Positions 19,863 to 29,926 of a DNA stretch of 64,000 bases are shown here, in pieces. Location: positions 1 through 64,000 of the forward strand of contig JANXXI010000247.1 of the NCBI GenBank assembly GCA_025350695.1. The letters run 5' to 3'. The translations under genes and the position numbers were made by a program. Position 1 is the stretch's first letter; every line of letters starts with the position of its first letter. The notes beneath the pieces are model-generated. The model was not told the DNA's origin. It made no database searches and saw only the letters and a program-made list of their open reading frames with translations. The stretch is from Acidobacteriota bacterium (GTDB lineage: Bacteria; Acidobacteriota; Terriglobia; Bryobacterales; Bryobacteraceae).

Positions 19863-21116
19863 CTAGATATCCATTGTCCCTATTTCAACGTGGGAGCGAG
19901 TGCCTTCCACCACCACGATGCCCGTTTCCGTCACGTGATACAACTGGCTATCTTTCTCAAGATCGTAGCCGATCATAGCTCCGGGTGGGACGCGGACGTT
20001 CTTGTCAATGATCGCTCTCCTGATCTTGGCATGGCGGCCGATGTCCACGTTGTCGAACAAAATGGAGTCCTCAACCTCCGCGCCCGTATGGATTCTGCAA
20101 CTGGGCCCGATCACCGAATTCTTCACCATGCCACCGGAGAGAATGGATCCGGAGCAAACCACCGAATCGACGGCGTTTCCACGGCGGCCTTCGTCATCGA
20201 AAATGAATTTCGCCGGAGGATCGTCGTACCCGGCCGTGCGTAGTGGCCATTGGCGGTTGTAAAGGTTCAAGTCGGGCGACACGGCGCGCAGATCCATGTT
20301 GGCTTCATAGAACGCGTCGATTGTTCCGACATCGCGCCAATAGGGGCGCACGCTAGCCGGATCGCCAGGGATGCGATTGGTTCGGAAATCATAGGCGAAC
20401 AACTCAGACTTACCAACCAGACCTGGCAGAATATCGCGGCCGAAGTCGTGGGTGCTGTTTTCGTTTTCAGCATCGGCGTAGAGTTCCTTTAGCAGCAATC
20501 CGGTTGAGAAAACATAGTTACCCATGGAAGCGTAGACGCTAGCCGGATCGCTTGGGATGGTGGGGGCGTCTACCTTCTTTTCGTGGAACCCAAGAATTCG
20601 ACCGTCCTCAGCCGCTTCGATAACGCCGAACTCGAACGCCTGATCTTTAGGGACGGGAATGGCGGCGACGGTAGCCTGGGCGCGCTTATGTTCGTGGAAT
20701 TCGATCATTTCGCGAATGTTCATTCGGTAAATGTGATCGGCCCCGAAGATGACAACCACATGCGGGTCGGCTTGTTCAATCAAGTTTATGTTCTGATAGA
20801 TCGCGTCGGCTGTGCCGCGATACCAGGTCTCGCCCTGGGAACGCATCTGCGCCGGCACGGGGATGACGAAATGGTTCTTCAGCAGGCCACTGAATTCCCA
20901 TCCGTCTCTAAGGTGCTGTAGAAGAGACTGACTCTTAAACTGGATAAGAACATACGTGGAATAAATCCCCGAGTTCACCAGGTTGGTTAGCACAAAATCA
21001 ACGATTCTGTATCGTCCTCCGAACGGAACAGCGGGCTTGGCCCGCTCCTTAGTTAGTGGATAGAGGCGGGTCCCTTTGCCTCCGGCCAACACAAACGCCA
21101 ATACGCGAAGTTGCAT
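19863..21116 (-). CDS. glgC: Glucose-1-phosphate adenylyltransferase
   Basis: VLAFVLAGGKGTRLYPLTKERAKPAVPFGGRYRIVDFVLTNLVNSGI; WYRGTADAIYQN; VVIFGADHIYRMN; likely start at 21116. Confidence 0.96.
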   Translation of the reverse strand: MQLRVLAFVLAGGKGTRLYPLTKERAKPAVPFGGRYRIVDFVLTNLVNSGIYSTYVLIQFKSQSLLQHLRDGWEFSGLLKNHFVIPVPAQMRSQGETWYRGTADAIYQNINLIEQADPHVVVIFGADHIYRMNIREMIEFHEHKRAQATVAAIPVPKDQAFEFGVIEAAEDGRILGFHEKKVDAPTIPSDPASVYASMGNYVFSTGLLLKELYADAENENSTHDFGRDILPGLVGKSELFAYDFRTNRIPGDPASVRPYWRDVGTIDAFYEANMDLRAVSPDLNLYNRQWPLRTAGYDDPPAKFIFDDEGRRGNAVDSVVCSGSILSGGMVKNSVIGPSCRIHTGAEVEDSILFDNVDIGRHAKIRRAIIDKNVRVPPGAMIGYDLEKDSQLYHVTETGIVVVEGTRSHVEIGTMDI

Positions 21117-21252
21117 CGCTCCCTCTTTTCGAGACCAGCCCGCTTGTGTAAGCTGGGTGGCTGCATTGATATATTTGGAACAACTGCCGCACCCATTCTG
21201 CAACTTTACGGTGGCGAGAAGCAAGCGCGTCATACTGGTATGAACAAAAATC

Positions 21253-21552
21253 ATGCCGAAGAGCACTCATCGTGAACGAATCCTTCAAGAAGCCTGGATT
21301 GGCGACGCCGTTCTTTCCCTTTATGCCCGTTCGAAAATCTTGCGCGAAAGTGGACGCGTGGAAGGTCAGCGACTGGTCCTAATGACATCCAACCAATTCC
21401 TAAGCGCCTTGGGTGAGCCCAGTGAAGTAGAGGCGGAGTTGGGCCGGGCATACCAGGAGCGTGGGTTGGAATCTGCTTTTGCCTGGATCGAAGAGCGGAT
21501 AATTCCGCTATTCAATAAACAGGAAGCGAACCGGCTGCGCAAGGGGAAGTAG
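21253..21552 (+). CDS. Small RNase III-domain (Mini-III-like) protein
   Basis: 99 aa; ILQEAWIGDAVLSLYARSKIL resembles the Mini-III signature (xxYIGDAVYxLYVR). Confidence 0.5.
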   Translation: MPKSTHRERILQEAWIGDAVLSLYARSKILRESGRVEGQRLVLMTSNQFLSALGEPSEVEAELGRAYQERGLESAFAWIEERIIPLFNKQEANRLRKGK

Positions 21553-21630
21553 TCAATCGCCGGTGCTGAATTGTAACTCTCTAGGAATTTGGCCTGTCGC
21601 TGACCCCTTGTCTTCGCTACAATACGACAA

Positions 21631-22923
21631 ATGGCCTCCGCCAAGCGATCATCCAAAAAAGCGTTGGTGGAACATACCAGCCTGCCTAACGGCTTGACAA
21701 TTATTACCGAACGCATCCCCTCGGTGCGCTCGGCTTCGGTCGGTATCTGGGTAGCCTCCGGTTCCCGTCGCGAAGCTGAAGCCGAAAGCGGCATCTCGCA
21801 TTTTATTGAACATATGCTGTTCAAGGGCACCACCACGCGTTCCGCCGAACAGATTGCGCGCGAAGTGGATTCCATCGGAGGCAACCTTGATGCCTTCACG
21901 TCCCGTGAACTGGTCAGCTTCAACACGAAAGTGCTGGACGAACACATTGGCCGCGCCTGGGATGTTCTTGCCGATCTGGTCTCAAACCCCATGTTCCGCG
22001 AGGAGGACATCGCCAAGGAAAAGAGCGTCATTCTTGAGGAAATCAAGATGGACGCCGACAACCCCGAATACCTTGCCCATGAAATGTTCAGCAAGAGCTT
22101 TTGGAAAGGCCAAGCCATCGGACGTCCTATCCTGGGCAATCCGAAAACCGTCAAATCCTTCAATAAACCGCAACTAACGCAGTTCTTCGAACGCGTCTAC
22201 AATCCGAAGAATATCGTTGTCACGGCAGCGGGCCAGTTGAAGCACGACCAAATAGTGAAGATGGTGGAGAAGAGCTTCGGAGCCGTCAAGCGCAAGGGGA
22301 AGCTCAGCGATATTGAACAAGCCGCGCCACAAGCCGGCATCTCGTTTAAGGATAAGCCGTCTCTTGAGCAAGCGCACATCATCCTTGGTGTTCCTTCCTA
22401 CGCGATGCCCCACGCCCGCCGCTTCGATTGCTATGTGCTGAGCACAATCCTCGGTGGCGGCATGAGCGCCCGGCTGTTCCAGAATATCCGCGAAAAACAT
22501 GGACTGGCTTATTCCGTATTCTCCGAACTGAACATGTATCGCGATGCCGGTTGCATGGCGGTATACGCCGGCGCATCGGCCAATACGGTGCCGAAGGTAG
22601 TTGAGCTTATTCTGGCTGAATTCAAGAATCTGAAGAACGAAGTAGTCCCCCACGAAGAACTGCGCCGCGCCAAGGATAACCTTAAGGGCTCGCTAATGCT
22701 CGGCCTTGAATCGACTTCAAGCCGCATGGCCAACCTTGCCCGGCAGGAAATTTTCTTCAACCGCTTTATCAGCATGGACGAAATGCTGGATAACATTGAA
22801 GCAGTGACGGCGGAACAAGTCATGGCTGTGGCGAATCGCTTCTTGAAGAAAGAAAACATCACGCTGGCTGTCTTGGGCCCAATCGGCGACATGAAGCTCA
22901 GCCGGGCCGACTTGGCTTGCTGA
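21631..22923 (+). CDS. M16-family zinc peptidase (processing-peptidase-like)
   Basis: ISHFIEHMLFKGTTTRSAEQIAREVDSIGGNLDAFTSRE (HxxEH) and LSTILGGGMSARLFQNIREKHGLAYSV. Confidence 0.96.
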   Translation: MASAKRSSKKALVEHTSLPNGLTIITERIPSVRSASVGIWVASGSRREAEAESGISHFIEHMLFKGTTTRSAEQIAREVDSIGGNLDAFTSRELVSFNTKVLDEHIGRAWDVLADLVSNPMFREEDIAKEKSVILEEIKMDADNPEYLAHEMFSKSFWKGQAIGRPILGNPKTVKSFNKPQLTQFFERVYNPKNIVVTAAGQLKHDQIVKMVEKSFGAVKRKGKLSDIEQAAPQAGISFKDKPSLEQAHIILGVPSYAMPHARRFDCYVLSTILGGGMSARLFQNIREKHGLAYSVFSELNMYRDAGCMAVYAGASANTVPKVVELILAEFKNLKNEVVPHEELRRAKDNLKGSLMLGLESTSSRMANLARQEIFFNRFISMDEMLDNIEAVTAEQVMAVANRFLKKENITLAVLGPIGDMKLSRADLAC

Positions 22924-22927
22924 AGGT

Positions 22928-23728
22928 TTAGGTCATTAAATCGTTGATCCGCGGGTAGGTCATTACGTGGTCAAACGGTGACTCAAGCCGTCCACTCTTT
23001 AAGAACTCCGTTGTAAGAATGGCGCCGCGATCAAACAACGCTCGGGCGATGCCCGACCCCGCGCTTAGCCGCTTCACACCTAATCGGCGCAGTTCGTCAA
23101 GATCAGGCAACCCCGGCCAGGCCAACACATTCAACGGCAGCGCAATTCCCGCTACGATAGCGCGAATTTCATCGGCATCTACCACGGTCGGAACAAACAG
23201 CCCATCAGCCCCTGCCCCCCGATAACGAATGGCTCGGCCCAGCGTTACTTCCACTCGGCTTTCGCTTGGCGCCAACGAATGAAGAAACACATCCGTCCGG
23301 GCATTCACGAACAAGGCCACACCTGTCCGATCGGCAGCCCTACGCGCCCGCTCAATTTTATGGCACAGTTGATCGACCGACCCTTTTCCATCTTCAATAT
23401 TGATCCCAACTGCGCCGGCATCAATCACCCGGTGGATCGCTTGTTCCACTTCATCGAGATCCTCGGAGTACCCGCCTTCGATATCGGTCGAAACAGGCAC
23501 ATTCACGATGCGAACGATTTCCGCGACCGTCGCAGCCAGTAAGTGAGCAGGAAGGTGATGGCCATCCGCATAGCCATGAGCCCAAGCCACGCCTGCGCTT
23601 GTTGTGGCGATTGCCTTCGCGCCCAGGCTTTCAATCAACCGAGCGCTTCCCGCATCCCATGCGTTTGGGAGCACCAGCGGCTGAGCTGCGCTGTGCAATT
23701 GCCGGAAAGTGGCCGCATTGTTAGTCAT
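22928..23728 (-). CDS. Isocitrate lyase / PEP mutase superfamily protein
   Basis: LVLPNAWDAGSARLIESLGAKAIATTSAG; VPVSTDIEGGYSEDLDEV; AVGINIEDG; LFVNARTDVFL. Confidence 0.9.
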   Translation of the reverse strand: MTNNAATFRQLHSAAQPLVLPNAWDAGSARLIESLGAKAIATTSAGVAWAHGYADGHHLPAHLLAATVAEIVRIVNVPVSTDIEGGYSEDLDEVEQAIHRVIDAGAVGINIEDGKGSVDQLCHKIERARRAADRTGVALFVNARTDVFLHSLAPSESRVEVTLGRAIRYRGAGADGLFVPTVVDADEIRAIVAGIALPLNVLAWPGLPDLDELRRLGVKRLSAGSGIARALFDRGAILTTEFLKSGRLESPFDHVMTYPRINDLMT

Positions 23729-23730
23729 TG

Positions 23731-26700
23731 CTAGAACGAAACCCTCGCACCCAGCTGCACATTGCGCGGACCATTTCCCTGTCCTGTGATGCGTCCAAAA
23801 TCCGCGCTGTTCAAAGTGGTGTTCGGCCCGCCAAATAACACACGATTAAACGCGTTCGATGCGGAGGCGCGAATCTCCAAACTTGATTTTTCCGTAATCC
23901 GGAAATTCTTGAGCACTGCCAAATCCTCATTCACCGTCCAAGGCGTACGCAGGTAGGACATCTGCCGCGGGGTGTCGCCAAATGACATGTTCGCGGGCAA
24001 AGTAAATGCTGCTGGATTCAAATACGGAATCCTGCCAAGCGCCGCGGTTCCAATGTTATCGTGGCTCCAAGTCCAATCGGGGTTAATCAGCGGGATCTGA
24101 CCCGTCGTCGCTCCAGGGGCGAAATTACAGCGCTGACTCTGGCCGGCGCCGAATAAATTCTGGTTGCAACCGATGGCCAATGGTGTTCCGGAAACGTACG
24201 TTAGAATCCCCGAAACCTTCCAGTTTCCGACCACAGCTTCCGCCACGCGTGGCATGGAGCCAAGCATTTTATGACCGCGCCCAAATGGCAATTCGTACGT
24301 GAAGCTCGCCCGGAAATTGTGCGGAGTATCCTGGCTTGCCACTGCCTTGTCCGCGCGGCGGTTGTACTGGTTTTGCACCGCGCCGAGGCTGGTGCGGTTC
24401 GCGTCCTCGCCGTTGGTCGTCGAAATCAACTTCGCAAACGTGTAAGTGGTCATCATATAAAGACCTTTCGCAAAGCGGTGCTCGAAGCTGGTCTCGAGCG
24501 CATGGAAAGTGGAATGGCCGTCGTTCTGTCCGCCGGCGTTGCTGTCTACATTGGAGAATTGCGGGTACGGCCGCAAGGCTTGTTGTAACTGCAGGTTAGT
24601 CGGATAACTTGGATAAGGAAGCTTGAATCCACCAGCCGCCACGATGGGATTGTTGATCACGGAACTGATAGGGCTGCCGAGCAATGTCCCGTAAGTAGCC
24701 CAATACTTCGGGTCAAGTTGATTTTGGGCCTGCAGCCTGGAAAGAAGCTTCACCCCAACAACCCCGTGGTAGCTTGCGCGGAAAACGGAATTCGCTGTCA
24801 CCGTCCGTTCCACCGTGAATTGCCAATCCGCAAAGTATGGAGCTCGGCCCGCTTGTGGATTGAAGAAAAAGGCGGTCTGTTGAAACAAGTTGGACGTCAA
24901 CGTTTGAGGACTGCTGATAGGCGGAGTGAGATTTTTGATCTGCGTGGCGAATGCCGTTAAGCCGTCTTGCACCCTGTAGGAGATACCGTTCGAAAGGAAG
25001 TTGCCGGTTGCTCCAAATGTTCCACCAAAGCCTTGAATGCCGTTATCCGCATTTCCATCCTCGCGCGATGGCTGGAAATAGACTGCGCTTCCCGTGCGGA
25101 TCACGGTCTTCGAATTCAATTGATAGGCGAGGCCGAGCCTGGGCCCGATCGCATTCTTTCGGGTCAGTCCGAAACGCTCGGGCTGGCCGTTCACGCCGGC
25201 ATAAACCATGGAACCGAGCAGGCCACCGTAAGCTTCGGCGGGGCATGTCGGGCAGAAATTGCTGTTGTGCTTGTTGCGCTCCATCTTCGGAACCGGCAAC
25301 TCGTACCGCAGACCTAAGTTCAGAGTAAGTTTGCGAGTGACCTTGAAATCGTCCTGCATATACCAGGCAAAATAGGGCCATTGAAACGAAGTGTCGTCCG
25401 GATAGCGGAAACTGCCGCCGCTGGCCGTACCGAGCAGGAACGAAGCCAGATCGCTTCCCGAATTCGCGACATTCGGATTGCCTGTGCCCGCCGCACTAAA
25501 GCTGACTGATCCCCACGTATTGTTGTTGGAAATGCGGCGATAAATGCCCGATAGGTATTCCATGCCGAATCGGACGTTGTGCTTGCCGCGATTCCAAGCG
25601 AACTGTTCCTTCAAGTTAGTGGTGCGTTGCCGCGAATCCGTGTAGACGCTATTGCCCCATTGAACCCCATATGCGCTATAAACCGTCGAAACGCCTGGGA
25701 CCAGCTTGTTTGGATTGCCTTTAAGGTAGATCTGCTTGGCCAGGGATTCGGGGTATTGATTCACATAATCAGGAGCCTCAAGAATATGCCGGTGATTGTA
25801 GCCAACGGTAAAATGGCTGAGGAAACTGGGCGTGATCACGTAATCGTAATTGAAGCGGTGATACTCGATCAGCGACTCGCCAGGAAATCCGCTACCTGCT
25901 ATGCCTTCGTACTGATTGATACTAAGTGTGGCTGGGCTTCTGAAATGGCTGAACAAATAGCTGAAACGCTGCTTATCGCTCATTACATAGTCGCCCTTTA
26001 TGGAAGGAAGCCAGGAGCGCGAAGTTGAGTAACTGCGAGACCGGTAGTTAGCGGTCAACTTAGAAGGGTCGTCGGGTTGGGGCAACAAGCCGAGCAGCAG
26101 TTTAGCGGTAGGATCGATGCGTTCCGGGCAAAGCACATCCAGCACACCGCGGCACGACAGGCGTGGCCTGTCGGCAGCATTGGCGATGATGTTGCCGCTT
26201 GCGTCGAATGGATCGTAAAGCGCTACGGTCCGTCCGGCGGCGTCGACGTTTTTGCGGAAATCTCCAACACGAAATTCAGGAAGAGGCGAGTTGATCAACC
26301 CGGTCGATTGGCCATTTCGCGTTGAGGCCTGCTCATAAGCAAAGAAGAAGAACGCCTTGTTACGCCCGTCGAACACTTTGGGAATAACTATTGGCCCGCC
26401 CAAACTGCCACCGGGATTCCACTGCCGCACAATCGGCCTCTTTGATGGCGCGATGGTAAATCCGCGAGCATTGAATACTTCGTTTCTATTGAAGATGAAG
26501 GCGCTGCCGTGCACCGCGTTCGTTCCTGACTTGGTCACCCAATTAATGACGCCGTTCGAGGTTCGGCCATACTCGGCCGAATACGAGGAACTCTGTACCT
26601 TGAACTCCTCCATTCCCTCCACGCTGACGCCCAGCATATTCGGATCGTTGCGGCGCTCGCTTTGCGATTCGGCGCCATCCAGCTGTTCGCTCTGTCCGTC

Positions 26701-27240
26701 AAGCAGACCACCACCGATGCGCGGATTATTCGCCGGTCCAATCACTCCGGGAGTCAACACCACGAACGCAAGATTTGTCCGCAATCCGCCGCCGATAAAC
26801 AAAGGCAGGTCCCTGATGGCATTCTTCGGAATCACTTTTCCCAGATTGGTGCCTTGTAAATCGAGCAGCGGCGCGGCTGCGGTCACTTCCACGGTTTGTT
26901 CAAGCGTGCCGACCGTGAGCGCCAAGTCAACGTTAGAAATCGTGGCTACTTGTACATTGACGCCAATGACTTCCGCCTTCCGAAATCCGGCTTTGTCGGC
27001 ATTCACAGTGTATGAACCTGAGGGCAAATAAAGAACGGTGTAGATTCCATCGGGTCCGGTCTTGGTCCGTTGCGTCAAGCCTGTGTCGACGTTTTTCACT
27101 GTGATGGAGGTCCCGGGAATAGCGGCGGACCCTTGATCAGTGACGACTCCGCGAATGGTTCCTCTATCTTGAGCGAACGCGCTAAACGCGGAAAGAAGCA
27201 AGCAAACAGCTGGTGTGACCAGCCGACGGCAGTTCAACAT
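23731..27240 (-). CDS. TonB-dependent receptor-like outer membrane protein with carboxypeptidase-regulatory N-terminus (Oar-like)
   Basis: GTIRGVVTDQGSAAIPGTSITVKNVDTGLTQRTKTGPDGIYTVLYLPSGSYTVNADKAGF, plug-like region and C-terminal beta-barrel ending VQLGARVSF; GGAGG RBS upstream of ATG. Confidence 0.92.
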   Translation of the reverse strand: MLNCRRLVTPAVCLLLSAFSAFAQDRGTIRGVVTDQGSAAIPGTSITVKNVDTGLTQRTKTGPDGIYTVLYLPSGSYTVNADKAGFRKAEVIGVNVQVATISNVDLALTVGTLEQTVEVTAAAPLLDLQGTNLGKVIPKNAIRDLPLFIGGGLRTNLAFVVLTPGVIGPANNPRIGGGLLDGQSEQLDGAESQSERRNDPNMLGVSVEGMEEFKVQSSSYSAEYGRTSNGVINWVTKSGTNAVHGSAFIFNRNEVFNARGFTIAPSKRPIVRQWNPGGSLGGPIVIPKVFDGRNKAFFFFAYEQASTRNGQSTGLINSPLPEFRVGDFRKNVDAAGRTVALYDPFDASGNIIANAADRPRLSCRGVLDVLCPERIDPTAKLLLGLLPQPDDPSKLTANYRSRSYSTSRSWLPSIKGDYVMSDKQRFSYLFSHFRSPATLSINQYEGIAGSGFPGESLIEYHRFNYDYVITPSFLSHFTVGYNHRHILEAPDYVNQYPESLAKQIYLKGNPNKLVPGVSTVYSAYGVQWGNSVYTDSRQRTTNLKEQFAWNRGKHNVRFGMEYLSGIYRRISNNNTWGSVSFSAAGTGNPNVANSGSDLASFLLGTASGGSFRYPDDTSFQWPYFAWYMQDDFKVTRKLTLNLGLRYELPVPKMERNKHNSNFCPTCPAEAYGGLLGSMVYAGVNGQPERFGLTRKNAIGPRLGLAYQLNSKTVIRTGSAVYFQPSREDGNADNGIQGFGGTFGATGNFLSNGISYRVQDGLTAFATQIKNLTPPISSPQTLTSNLFQQTAFFFNPQAGRAPYFADWQFTVERTVTANSVFRASYHGVVGVKLLSRLQAQNQLDPKYWATYGTLLGSPISSVINNPIVAAGGFKLPYPSYPTNLQLQQALRPYPQFSNVDSNAGGQNDGHSTFHALETSFEHRFAKGLYMMTTYTFAKLISTTNGEDANRTSLGAVQNQYNRRADKAVASQDTPHNFRASFTYELPFGRGHKMLGSMPRVAEAVVGNWKVSGILTYVSGTPLAIGCNQNLFGAGQSQRCNFAPGATTGQIPLINPDWTWSHDNIGTAALGRIPYLNPAAFTLPANMSFGDTPRQMSYLRTPWTVNEDLAVLKNFRITEKSSLEIRASASNAFNRVLFGGPNTTLNSADFGRITGQGNGPRNVQLGARVSF

Positions 27241-27322
27241 TGACTATCCTCCATTTCAGACGATTGTGTGTATTTTATACGCTTCGGAACTAGAATGCCA
27301 TGGGGGGGGCTATAATACTCAC

Positions 27323-28420
27323 TTGATCGCATCGGAACATTCCACTTATCGGGACGCTGCAACAGGTCGGCTGGTTCACCAGATGACGACGGCTGCGGCC
27401 ATCAGCCACGCTACTTACTTTTTGCAGAGTTCCTTCACCCCGGGGGATGAGGCGATGATCTTCATCTCGAACCGAAGCGGCGCGTTTCAGCTTTTCGAGA
27501 TCAGCTCTTTTCCGCATGGCGGCATCCGTCAGCTGACCGATGGCCCTGCGATCCATGCGTTTTCCCCAGCGATTCGCGGCGATGGCCGGACCATTTACTT
27601 CGTCCGCGGCGCTGAATTGTGGGAACTCGACCGGGCCACACTGAAAGAACGCCGCATTGTGGAATTGGAAGGCGCCCAGTTGGGCGAACCGTCCCTTAGC
27701 GTTGACGGGTGGGCCGTGATGGCGATCAAGCAGCGGGGCGCAAGTGGCCTCGCAGTCGGAAAAGTGGACGGCTCGGGTTGGAGCGTCATCGCGTTTCCGC
27801 GCACGGTGATCCACCCGCAATTCCACCCTACTGAGCCGGAATGGATTGAGTTTTCAGGCGACCCGGCGCCGCGTATGCATCGCGTACGGCGTGATGGATC
27901 GAAAATGGAATGCCTGTTCGATCACGGCAACAATCACTTCATTGTTCACGAAACCTTTCTGGGCGCCAAGGGAGACTTGGTTTACACGGTCTGGCCGAAA
28001 GCGCTGCGTGTGATGGAGTGGAATACCGGACGGCATCACATAATTACCGAATTCAACGCGTGGCACATTACACCGAATCGCGCCGGGACGCAAATTCTGT
28101 GTGATACGAATCATCCCGACGAGGGTATCTTCGTGGTTAACGTCGCAACCGGTGCGCGGGAATTGGTCTGTCTATCGCAATCGAGCAATCAAGGCAGCCA
28201 GTGGCGCACCAGCCGATACGCATTGGCCGAAGACTTCGCCGCCGCGCGATCCAACGCCAAGAGTGAGGCGACATTGAGTTGGATGGAAGTTGGTACGGAT
28301 ACGGTGTATGGTCCGCAGTGGACGCATCCGCATCCGAGCTTTTCGAGTGATGAATCGAAGGCCGTTTTCGCGAGCGATAAGTCTGGCTGGCCGCAGGTTT
28401 ATGTTGTGGAATTGGGTTAA
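27323..28420 (+). CDS. Oligogalacturonate lyase-like beta-propeller (PD40/TolB-like)
   Basis: YRDAATGRLVHQMT, FISNRSGAFQLFEIS, LTDGPAIHAFSPAIRGDGRTIYFVRGAELWELD, HPHPSFSSDESKAVFASDKSGWPQVYVVEL. Start uncertain: TTG 27323 or ATG 27383. Confidence 0.7.
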   Translation: MIASEHSTYRDAATGRLVHQMTTAAAISHATYFLQSSFTPGDEAMIFISNRSGAFQLFEISSFPHGGIRQLTDGPAIHAFSPAIRGDGRTIYFVRGAELWELDRATLKERRIVELEGAQLGEPSLSVDGWAVMAIKQRGASGLAVGKVDGSGWSVIAFPRTVIHPQFHPTEPEWIEFSGDPAPRMHRVRRDGSKMECLFDHGNNHFIVHETFLGAKGDLVYTVWPKALRVMEWNTGRHHIITEFNAWHITPNRAGTQILCDTNHPDEGIFVVNVATGARELVCLSQSSNQGSQWRTSRYALAEDFAAARSNAKSEATLSWMEVGTDTVYGPQWTHPHPSFSSDESKAVFASDKSGWPQVYVVELG

Positions 28421-29295
28421 AACGAGCCGCGCATGGCCTGAAACTCAGCGACGAAGGTCCGCATGATTTGTTCGCTGACTTCGCCCCAACCGTTTTCGGC
28501 AAGAATGGGCCCGGCATCTTCGTGCGGCGCCGTTGTTGGATTGATGCAGATTCCCATCTTATTTACAATTTCATTAGCGAGTGAGACGATTTGCCCTAAT
28601 GGCACAAGGCCACCGTTGGTTAAAGGTGGGAAATGGTGCGTCTCCGCCGCCATCTGAATTGGCTTGGGCAGATTCCAGCGTTGTAGAATGAGCCCTGCTA
28701 GTTCGGCATGAGAAAACCCCAGCACTTCCTGTTCACAGCGCCAACCCGGCAAGCCGGTTTCAAGCGCCATTTGCTGAATCATTTCGTACTGGGGCGTTAG
28801 GCCGACGGCGATTACTAATCGGCCAATGTCGTGCATGAGCCCAGCGACAAAAGCGCCTTCCCCGAATTCCGAAGCGCGGTAAAGCGCTAGTTGATCGGCC
28901 ATAATGGCGGTGGCCGCCGAATGGAGGTTGTAACGCGAAGTGGACCAACTCTTGGGCATACGGACACGCGAAAAGATGCGTAGAACCGAAAGGCCGAGAG
29001 CCAAATTCCTCAACTTCGAGATACCAAGCACCGCAATGGCGTGCCGGACACTCGACACCGTTCCGCGAATTCCGTAGGCGGATGAATTTACCGTGCGCAG
29101 CAACTGGCCGGCGATGATCGCGTCTTTTTCAATCCAGTCGGCCAATTCCGATACACTGACGTTCTCTTTAGAGAGACTTTCCATCAGTTTGGCGAACACG
29201 GGGGAAAACGGCGGCAGTTGCCGAAGGCTCTCCAGCGCTTTCTCCTTATAAAGAGATGTCTTTTCGGAACTGACGGGCTCGGCAAGAGTCATCAT
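28417..29295 (-). CDS. HDOD domain protein
   Basis: LPPFSPVFAKLMESLSKENVSVSELADWIEKDAIIAGQLLRTVNSSAYGIRGTVSSVRHAIAVLGISKLRNLAL. Confidence 0.92.
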   Translation of the reverse strand: MMTLAEPVSSEKTSLYKEKALESLRQLPPFSPVFAKLMESLSKENVSVSELADWIEKDAIIAGQLLRTVNSSAYGIRGTVSSVRHAIAVLGISKLRNLALGLSVLRIFSRVRMPKSWSTSRYNLHSAATAIMADQLALYRASEFGEGAFVAGLMHDIGRLVIAVGLTPQYEMIQQMALETGLPGWRCEQEVLGFSHAELAGLILQRWNLPKPIQMAAETHHFPPLTNGGLVPLGQIVSLANEIVNKMGICINPTTAPHEDAGPILAENGWGEVSEQIMRTFVAEFQAMRGSF

Positions 29296-29376
29296 GGGGG
29301 GCTTATCGGTTGGGAACGGGACGGATTGTAGTTTTTTTGGAGCTAACTAATTTCGCTGGAGGGCGTCCGTTGAGAC

Positions 29377-29692
29377 ACACTTATCCCACCCTGGCGAAAA
29401 AAGAGTTTCCGGTCGATTGGCGCCTCCTCCCTCTGCGCCGCCAACCATAACGGCGTTGCCTATACTTATAGGCTCGTTCCTTGGGTTCCCCAAACCTTTG
29501 GAACGCTTTGGGTCTTTCGTGCTTTTCGACCGGTCCTCTTTACTGCTAATTGGACTACCGCGCGGACTTCATCCGTAGAAGGTTTGCTGGCCAGCAAAAT
29601 AATCTTCTGGTTCAAACATAGCGCATGGAACAAGCGGTTCGGCGGACGGAATTGAGTAAGTGGTTTGTTTTGAATGAAAGAGAGTTGGAAAG
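29377..29692 (+). repeat. Copy B of a ~310 bp interspersed repeat (see 7463..7769)
   Basis: Aligns by eye across its length to 7463..7769; both keep GCCTATA-NN-TATAGGC and GGTTCCCC...GGAACGC inverted repeats. Confidence 0.85.
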
Positions 29693-29926
29693 GGCTTGTG
29701 ACCCGGGAAATCGGGAGTTCAGGCTTTATTAACCGGGAAACATAATTGCCGCCTTTCGGCGAAACCAAGCTGCTAGCGGTTACCGACAGGGGCAGGACTT
29801 GAAATTGGCCAAGAAATCGCCACGAAGAGGCTTGCCCAGTCTCGTGAACGGCCTAACCTTTTGTAGTCACTATGCGCTGGCACGCTAAATTGTCAGAATG
29901 CGGTCTTGGTTTTCGTGTCCCACATC

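Noticed and set aside
28414-28422. TTAA shared as stop codons by the convergent genes at 28420 and 28417
   Set aside because: Real 4 bp overlap of convergent stops but common in compact genomes; not reported as a separate finding.
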